Shown: piece after piece, positions 58,329 to 64,000 of the stretch
Numbering within the stretch: position 1 is the first letter of the stretch
Layout of the letters: every line of letters starts with the position of its first letter
Source of the DNA: Corallococcus caeni
Lineage (GTDB): Bacteria; Myxococcota; Myxococcia; Myxococcales; Myxococcaceae
Reading direction: 5' to 3'
NCBI RefSeq assembly: GCF_036245865.1
Contig: NZ_BTTW01000003.1
Coordinates: forward strand, 372,001 to 436,000
Length of the DNA stretch: 64,000 bases
Notes under the pieces: model-generated
The model's database searches: none
What the model saw: the letters and a program-made list of their open reading frames with translations, nothing else
What the model was told of the DNA's origin: nothing
Made by a program: the position numbers and the translations under genes

Positions 58329-59564
58329 GTGCAAGCGCTGCTCGTCTTCCTCATCGTCGCGGCGTTGTCGCTGCTCGCGTCCAGCCGGTCGCTCCTGGAT
58401 CCGGGCCGGTTCCCGGCGCTGGCGCAGCTGGCGGCCAGCGGCTTGCTGTTCCTCATCTTCGGAGCCCTGCTGGGCCCGTCCGTGCTGGGGGTGCTCAGCC
58501 CGCGCAACCTGGACTCGCTCCGCCCGTTGATGGCGCTGGGGCTGGGGACGGGGGGCGTGCTGTTGGGCCTCAACCTGGAGCCGCGCCTGCTGCGGCTGTT
58601 GCCCCGGCCCGTCTACGCGGCGGCGCTCGCGCACGCGGGCACGGCGTTCCTCTTCGTCGCGCTGCCGCTGTCCGTCCCGCTGCTCCTGTCCATGGGCCTG
58701 CGGCCCCTGGTGGCGGTGGGCGCGGCGGCGCTCCTGGGCGCGGCGGCGAGCCTGTCCTCCGGCCACTTCGCGGTGCTGGGCTACCGCAACGGGCGGCTGG
58801 AGCGCGCGCGCGGCCTGGGCGTGGCGCTGCTCACGATGATGGACGACGCGGTGGGCCTGGGCGTGCTCGCGCTGGGGCTGGTGCTGGGCGTCACCGGCAA
58901 CGCGGCGGAAGGGCTGGGCCTCCTGGCGCTGGCGCTGCTGCTGGGCGTGGCGTGCGGCGCGCTCCTGGCGTTCCTCACGTATTCGCTGAAGGACCTGGCG
59001 GAGCAGACCACGGTGACGCTGGGCATGGTGGCGCTGGTGGGCGGCGCGGCGGCGTACCTGCGGCTGTCGTCGCTCCTGGCCGGCGTGGCGTGCGGCGCGA
59101 CGCTGGCGCTCATGGGCGGGCGCACGGCGGAGCGGGTGTCGCGGGCGCTCTCGCGGGTCGAGCGGCCCACGTACCTGGTGCTGGTGTTCCTGGTGGGCAG
59201 TCAGATCCACGCGCGCGACCTGTCCGCGTGGGCGCTGTTGCCCGCGTTCGTGGGGCTGCGCTTCCTGGGCAAGGTGCTGGGCGGCACGTTCGCGCAGCGG
59301 CTCACGCAGGGCGTTTTGGACCTGCCGCCGCGCTTTGGCTACGCGCTCATCTCCCAGGGAGGCCTGGCGCTGTGCCTGGTGGCGGAGTACGTGATGCTGG
59401 TGCCGGGCTCGCTGTCGCAGCGGGTGCTGGACGTGGTGGCGGTGGGCGCGGTCGTCAACGAGATGCTCGCGCACGGGGCCTTCCGGCACGTGCTGGCCGC
59501 GGAGCCCCGGGCCACGCCCATGCGGGACACGCCCCCCACCGGTGACGCGGGGGTGGCCGCGTGA
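58329..59564 (+). CDS. CPA2-type cation:proton antiporter (first of pair)
   Basis: The protein is 411 residues from a GTG at 58329. About 11-12 membrane helices; the sequence is highly hydrophobic, with M-M-D-D-A-V-G-L (about 172-179) holding the Asp pair expected in monovalent cation/H+ exchangers. It resembles the Kef/CPA2 group in layout, but lacks a C-terminal RCK domain. It may exchange K+ or Na+ for H+. The stop overlaps the next antiporter's GTG start (GTGA). Confidence 0.82.
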   Translation: MQALLVFLIVAALSLLASSRSLLDPGRFPALAQLAASGLLFLIFGALLGPSVLGVLSPRNLDSLRPLMALGLGTGGVLLGLNLEPRLLRLLPRPVYAAALAHAGTAFLFVALPLSVPLLLSMGLRPLVAVGAAALLGAAASLSSGHFAVLGYRNGRLERARGLGVALLTMMDDAVGLGVLALGLVLGVTGNAAEGLGLLALALLLGVACGALLAFLTYSLKDLAEQTTVTLGMVALVGGAAAYLRLSSLLAGVACGATLALMGGRTAERVSRALSRVERPTYLVLVFLVGSQIHARDLSAWALLPAFVGLRFLGKVLGGTFAQRLTQGVLDLPPRFGYALISQGGLALCLVAEYVMLVPGSLSQRVLDVVAVGAVVNEMLAHGAFRHVLAAEPRATPMRDTPPTGDAGVAA

Positions 59565-60859
59565 AGGGGTCCATCTTCCGGCTGCTGCTGCTCATGGTGC
59601 TGCTCGCGGCCATCACCCAGGCGCAGGCGGTGCGCGTGGACGCGGGCACACCCGTGCTGCTGGCGGCGGGCGCGCTGCTCTTGTGCGGCCTGTTCGCGGG
59701 CAAGGTGGCCAAGGGCCTGGGCCTGCCGCGGCTCACCGGCTACCTGCTGGTGGGCGTGGCGGTGGGGCCGTACGCGCTGGGCTTCATCCCGAACGCGGGC
59801 GTGAAGGGGCTGGAGCTGGTGAAGGGGCTGGCGGTGAGCCTCATCGCGCTCGTCGCGGGGACGGAGCTGCACCTGGGGCTCATCCGCCGGGTCGGCGCGC
59901 GCGTGGCGCTGCTCTGCGCGGCGGTGTGCGGGGTGACGTTCGCGGTGTGCTTCGGGGCCACGTTCGCGCTCAAGCCCGTGCTGCCGTTCCTGTCCCCCAT
60001 GACGGTGCCGCAGGCGCTGGCGGTGAGCGCGCTCTTGTCCACGGTGGTGGTGTCGTTCTCTCCCACGGTGACCATCGCCATCGTGCAGGAGACGGCCGCG
60101 CGCGGCCCGTTCACGGAGTTCCTGATGGCGCTGGTCATCATCGGGGACCTGTTCGTGATGGTGGCCTTCGGCCTGGCGGCGGGCGTCACCCGCGCGACGT
60201 TCGGCAACGGCCTGGACCTGCCCGCGCTGGTGGGCGGGGTGGGGTGGGAGCTGTTCGGCTCCGTGGCGGTGGGGTGCCTGCTGGCGGTGGCGATGCTCCT
60301 GTACATGCGGGGCGTCAACCGCGAGCTGCCGCTGTTCCTCGTCGGCCTGTCGTTCGCGGCGGCGGAGGGCGGGGCGCGGCTGCACCTGTCGCCGCTGCTG
60401 GTGTCGCTGGCGGCCGGGGCGCTCATCGCCAACCTGGACGAGCGCGAGGGCCGGCGCATCCACCACGCCATCAACCAGGCGGGCCTGCCGGTGTTCGCGC
60501 TCTTCTTCGCCGCGGCGGGGGCGGGGCTGAAGCTGGACGCGCTGGTGACGGTGGGGCCGGCGGCGCTGCTGCTCGTGGCGCTGCGCGGCCTGGCCATCTG
60601 GGGCGCGTGCCGCAGGTTCGCGCCCGCGGAGGACCCGCGCTTGAAGCGCTACCTGTGGATGGGGCTCATCTCCCAGGCGGGCGTGACGTTCGGCCTGGCG
60701 GCGCTGGTGTCGCGCACCTTCCCGTCCTTCGGGCCGCAGGTGGAGGTGCTCATCGTCGCGATGATCACCGCGCACGAACTGGTGGGGCCGGTGCTCACGC
60801 GGCGCGCCCTGCTGGGCAGTGGCGAAATCCGTGCGGAAGAGGCGGGCGGCGGCGCATAG
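59561..60859 (+). CDS. CPA2-type cation:proton antiporter (second of pair)
   Basis: The protein is 432 residues from a GTG that overlaps the first antiporter's stop. About 12 helices. G-L-P-R-L-T-G-Y-L-L-V-G-V-A-V-G-P (about 50-66) is the typical CPA2 N-terminal motif. V-V-S-F-S-P-T-V (about 160-170) replaces the ND/DD motif region. It may be a heterodimer partner of the first antiporter, or an electroneutral variant. Both genes follow the PII-like gene, suggesting ligand control of ion exchange. Substrate ion unknown. Confidence 0.82.
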   Translation: MKGSIFRLLLLMVLLAAITQAQAVRVDAGTPVLLAAGALLLCGLFAGKVAKGLGLPRLTGYLLVGVAVGPYALGFIPNAGVKGLELVKGLAVSLIALVAGTELHLGLIRRVGARVALLCAAVCGVTFAVCFGATFALKPVLPFLSPMTVPQALAVSALLSTVVVSFSPTVTIAIVQETAARGPFTEFLMALVIIGDLFVMVAFGLAAGVTRATFGNGLDLPALVGGVGWELFGSVAVGCLLAVAMLLYMRGVNRELPLFLVGLSFAAAEGGARLHLSPLLVSLAAGALIANLDEREGRRIHHAINQAGLPVFALFFAAAGAGLKLDALVTVGPAALLLVALRGLAIWGACRRFAPAEDPRLKRYLWMGLISQAGVTFGLAALVSRTFPSFGPQVEVLIVAMITAHELVGPVLTRRALLGSGEIRAEEAGGGA

Positions 60860-60907
60860 TGGGGGCAACACCCCTCATCGGGTGGCCTCTGCCCAGGAGC
60901 TCCCCCC

Positions 60908-61528
60908 ATGCCCGCCGCCGCCGCTCCCATCCTCGAGGTGGACGTGGATCATCCCTCGCCCCGCCAGGTCGCACGGGCGGTGGAGGTGCTGGAGAAGGGC
61001 GGCGTCATCGCCTATCCCACGGACACGTACTACGGGCTCGGCTGTGATTTGAATTCCAAGAAAGCAATTGAGCGGCTGTACCAGCTCAAGGGCCGCGACC
61101 GGAAGAAGCCGCTGTCGCTCTTGTGCCCGGACCTGTCGGACGTGGCCCGCTACGCGCACGTGAGCAACTTCGCCTACCGCGCCATGAAGGGCCTCACCCC
61201 CGGCGCCTTCACCTTCATCCTGGAGGCCACGCGCCTGGTGCCGGAGGTGATGATGACCAAGCAGAAGCAGGTGGGCCTGCGCGTGCCGGACGCCGCCCTG
61301 CCCAGGGAGCTGGCGAAGGCGCTCGGCCGCCCGCTCATCACCACCTCCGCGACCCACACGGACGGTACGGTCCTCTCGGACGCGCGGGACATCAAGACGG
61401 CGCTGGGCCATGGCCTGGACCTGATTCTTGACGGTGGCGTGACATTGAACGAGCCGTCCACGGTGGTTTCACTCATAGGCGATACGCTTGAAGTCCTGAG
61501 GCAGGGCAAGGGTAGTCTGGAGGCCTGA
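60908..61528 (+). CDS. L-threonylcarbamoyladenylate synthase (TsaC/Sua5/YrdC)
   Basis: A 206-residue YrdC-domain protein. P-T-D-T-Y-Y-G-L (about 37-44), the K-G-R-D-R-K-K-P-L-S (about 61-70) and the late T-S-A-T-H (about 145) are the classical active-site strands. It makes threonylcarbamoyl-AMP from threonine, bicarbonate and ATP for t6A37 on ANN-decoding tRNAs. The length is the short TsaC type without the Sua5 domain. The ATG follows GGAG. Confidence 0.93.
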   Translation: MPAAAAPILEVDVDHPSPRQVARAVEVLEKGGVIAYPTDTYYGLGCDLNSKKAIERLYQLKGRDRKKPLSLLCPDLSDVARYAHVSNFAYRAMKGLTPGAFTFILEATRLVPEVMMTKQKQVGLRVPDAALPRELAKALGRPLITTSATHTDGTVLSDARDIKTALGHGLDLILDGGVTLNEPSTVVSLIGDTLEVLRQGKGSLEA

Positions 61529-61551
61529 AATCCTTTCCAGAGGGGGAAGTC

Positions 61552-62535
61552 TTGGCCGAGGGCGACCCGTCCGCGAAGCCTGTCGTCGACTCACCGGAGC
61601 GTGTGCCGGGGGCGCTCGCGCTGCTCGGCCTCCTGGTGTTCCGTCCCATTGATCTGCATTACCGGCTGCGCGAGGCAGGCATCCGTTCGCCGGCGGGCCG
61701 CATCGGGCAGCTGTGGCGGGAGCAGGCCGAAGGGGGCCGCGCCGCGGGGGCCTTCGTGGCGCGGATGCTGCTGCTGCTCGTGGTGCTGTCACCGGGCCTC
61801 ACGGTGCTCGCGGGGCTGGGGCTGCGGCTGGCGGGCGTGCCGATGCGCGGCGTGTACCTGGTCTCCGCGGCGCTGTGCAGCGCGGTGGGGCTGGTGGTGG
61901 CGCTGGTGTCGGGGCTCGCGTCGGGGGTGTTGCTGGGCTCGCTGGCGAGCGTGTCGATGCTGGCGGGGCTGCACGCCACGGCGGGCGGTGCCTTCGGTCC
62001 GGAGTCCGGGGGCGCGGCGGCGGTGACGGTGGGGCTGTGCCTGGGCATCGTGTCCGGCCTGTCCGCGGGGAGCATTGGCGGCCTGGCGAGCGGGCGCGGT
62101 CCGTCCGTGCGCAACGTACAGGTGGCGGCCATCGCGACGAGCCTGGTCCCCATGCTGGTGTGGAGCAGCGCCTCGTCGGTGTCCTTCGCGGGCGCGGTGG
62201 CGGCGAGCGCGCTGGTGGCCTTCCTGACGTGCGCGTTCCGGCTGCCGTTCTACGCGCTGGAGGTGCTGGCGCAGGCGGTGGCGTACGCGGTGGAGCGCTT
62301 CACCGGGAAGCCCACGCTGCGCTGGGTGCCGGTGCGGCACCACAACCTGAGCTACCTGCCGCACCCGTTCCTGGGCCGGCACCTGGCGCTGGCGGTGCGC
62401 TCGCGGCCGGCGGAGGTGCTGGCGGTGGCGGACGCGTGCCTGCGCTCGCCGGGCAACATCCTGGTGGGCTGGCCCTGGGTGGTGGAGGCGCTGGAGCGCG
62501 CGCACGCGCAGGATGCCGCCGGCCCCCACGCCTGA
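61552..62535 (+). CDS. Integral membrane protein, unrecognised
   Basis: The protein is 327 residues from a TTG at 61552, preceded by AGAGGGGGAAG. There are about six to seven hydrophobic segments between residues 75 and 250. The C-terminal segment R-H-H-N-L-S-Y-L-P-H-P-F-L-G-R-H is distinctive and outside the membrane part. It is not a family I can name; the C-terminal motif could mark an envelope or regulatory role. It is close to the TsaC gene upstream (23-bp gap) and the Xer gene downstream. Confidence 0.7.
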   Translation: MAEGDPSAKPVVDSPERVPGALALLGLLVFRPIDLHYRLREAGIRSPAGRIGQLWREQAEGGRAAGAFVARMLLLLVVLSPGLTVLAGLGLRLAGVPMRGVYLVSAALCSAVGLVVALVSGLASGVLLGSLASVSMLAGLHATAGGAFGPESGGAAAVTVGLCLGIVSGLSAGSIGGLASGRGPSVRNVQVAAIATSLVPMLVWSSASSVSFAGAVAASALVAFLTCAFRLPFYALEVLAQAVAYAVERFTGKPTLRWVPVRHHNLSYLPHPFLGRHLALAVRSRPAEVLAVADACLRSPGNILVGWPWVVEALERAHAQDAAGPHA

Positions 62536-62602
62536 GGCCACGCGGCGGGGGGCACGTCAGGGAGTTGCCCCCGGGGGCGCGTCCGGTACCCTCCAAAAGA
62601 CC

Positions 62603-63541
<939 letters not shown>

Positions 63542-63758
63542 GGGGGACCCTGGCCCTGGGGGAGGGGCCGGGGGTGCGTGCGTCGCGCGCGAACGCAATC
63601 GCTTGCGGTGAAGACGCGCCGAGGGCCTCGCGCTCGCGACGCCGCGAGCCATTCCCAGAGCAAGCGAGGCATTCCGGGCAGTTGGATCGCCGTGTGCAGT
63701 ACCGCCGCGCGTTCCACCCCACTCGGGCGCGGTGTGGCCCACGAAGGACTGCTCGTCC

Positions 63759-64000
63759 ATGAAGCGTTCCCGCCAATCCCTGATGTCTGGCGTCCTGGGC
63801 CTCACCGGCTGCCTGGCGCTGTCCCTCTCCGGCTGCAAGGTGCCGGAGGCCGACGCGGCCGAAGCGAAGCCGCCGCCCAGGAAGGCCCCCGCCTCCAACG
63901 TGGTGCCGGCCTCCGCCACCGCGCCCTCGGACGCCAAGGTCCGGACGCCGTTCGCCGCGGCCCGCGAGGCGTTCGAGCGCAACTCCGTGAACGCGAACCC
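63759..64000 (+). CDS. Lipoprotein, N-terminal part (3' end outside window)
   Basis: The ATG at 63759 starts a signal peptide with lipobox L-S-G-C (Cys about 26). An Ala/Pro/Lys-rich low-complexity stretch follows, then T-P-F-A-A-A-R-E-A-F-E-R-N-S-V at the window edge. Only the first 80 residues are present, so the function is unknown. The 217 bp upstream (63542-63758) contain no gene and no clear signal beyond ordinary intergenic sequence. Confidence 0.75.
   Translation, partial: MKRSRQSLMSGVLGLTGCLALSLSGCKVPEADAAEAKPPPRKAPASNVVPASATAPSDAKVRTPFAAAREAFERNSVNAN

Overview
The window is about 70 % GC, densely packed and rich in ATGA/GTGA stop-start overlaps. It carries several families typical of myxobacteria: a SitA/SitI lipoprotein toxin pair, a Ser/Thr kinase with a DUF2381 partner, DUF2267 proteins, MopE-type metal-binding lipoproteins and many small lipoproteins. 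This points to a member of the Myxococcaceae (Corallococcus/Myxococcus/Pyxidicoccus type). That is inference from gene content; no rRNA or other phylogenetic marker was read.

Layout. 0-4.6 kb: the tail of a LanC-like protein, a DEAD-box RNA helicase, a Spo0M homologue and a Gfo/Idh/MocA oxidoreductase. 4.6-12.1 kb: a conflict/defence stretch. It holds a SitA-like lipoprotein toxin with a WHH nuclease end, its DUF2019-type immunity protein, a thioesterase almost abutting that pair, a stand-alone zinc-finger nucleic-acid-type deaminase (HAE...SKPCCVKC), a DUF2267 protein, a small lipoprotein, and then (minus strand) a sigma factor carrying about six membrane helices, a prokaryotic viperin and a dNMP-type nucleotide kinase. 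12.3-19.7 kb: a mono-haem cytochrome-like secreted protein and a six-gene Mla-type lipid-transport operon with two ATPases, two permeases, one MCE protein and a MopE-like lipoprotein. 19.9-25.6 kb: a TolC/adaptor/RND efflux operon. 25.7-34.8 kb: DUF2267, a Baeyer-Villiger-type monooxygenase with a divergent TetR regulator and two matching operators, an alpha/beta hydrolase, a cell-envelope pair (haem lipoprotein plus barrel-like protein), UbiB-like kinase and NhaA. 34.9-46 kb: MutS, a large unknown helical protein, an XRE regulator, the kinase/DUF2381 pair, a pectinacetylesterase-family lipoprotein, a duplicated six-Cys small protein and an unknown protein. 46-64 kb: mostly housekeeping genes (DUF3592, amidase, SNF2/SWIM helicase, ThiD, lipase-like protein, F420-type NADP oxidoreductase with divergent LysR, TVP38, KGG-repeat stress protein, PII-like protein with two antiporters, TsaC/Sua5, membrane protein, Xer recombinase and the start of a lipoprotein).

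The most interesting system is the viperin locus (9.2-12.1 kb). Viperin makes chain-terminating ddh-nucleotides from nucleoside triphosphates. Here it is translationally coupled to a nucleotide kinase. It lies directly downstream, on the same strand, of a membrane-embedded sigma factor, with an intrinsic-terminator-like hairpin between the two. A membrane sigma factor controlling a viperin would be a new arrangement as far as I know. The second striking feature is a repeat-laden, AT-rich intergenic stretch at 52.5-52.8 kb with a perfect 16-bp inverted repeat.
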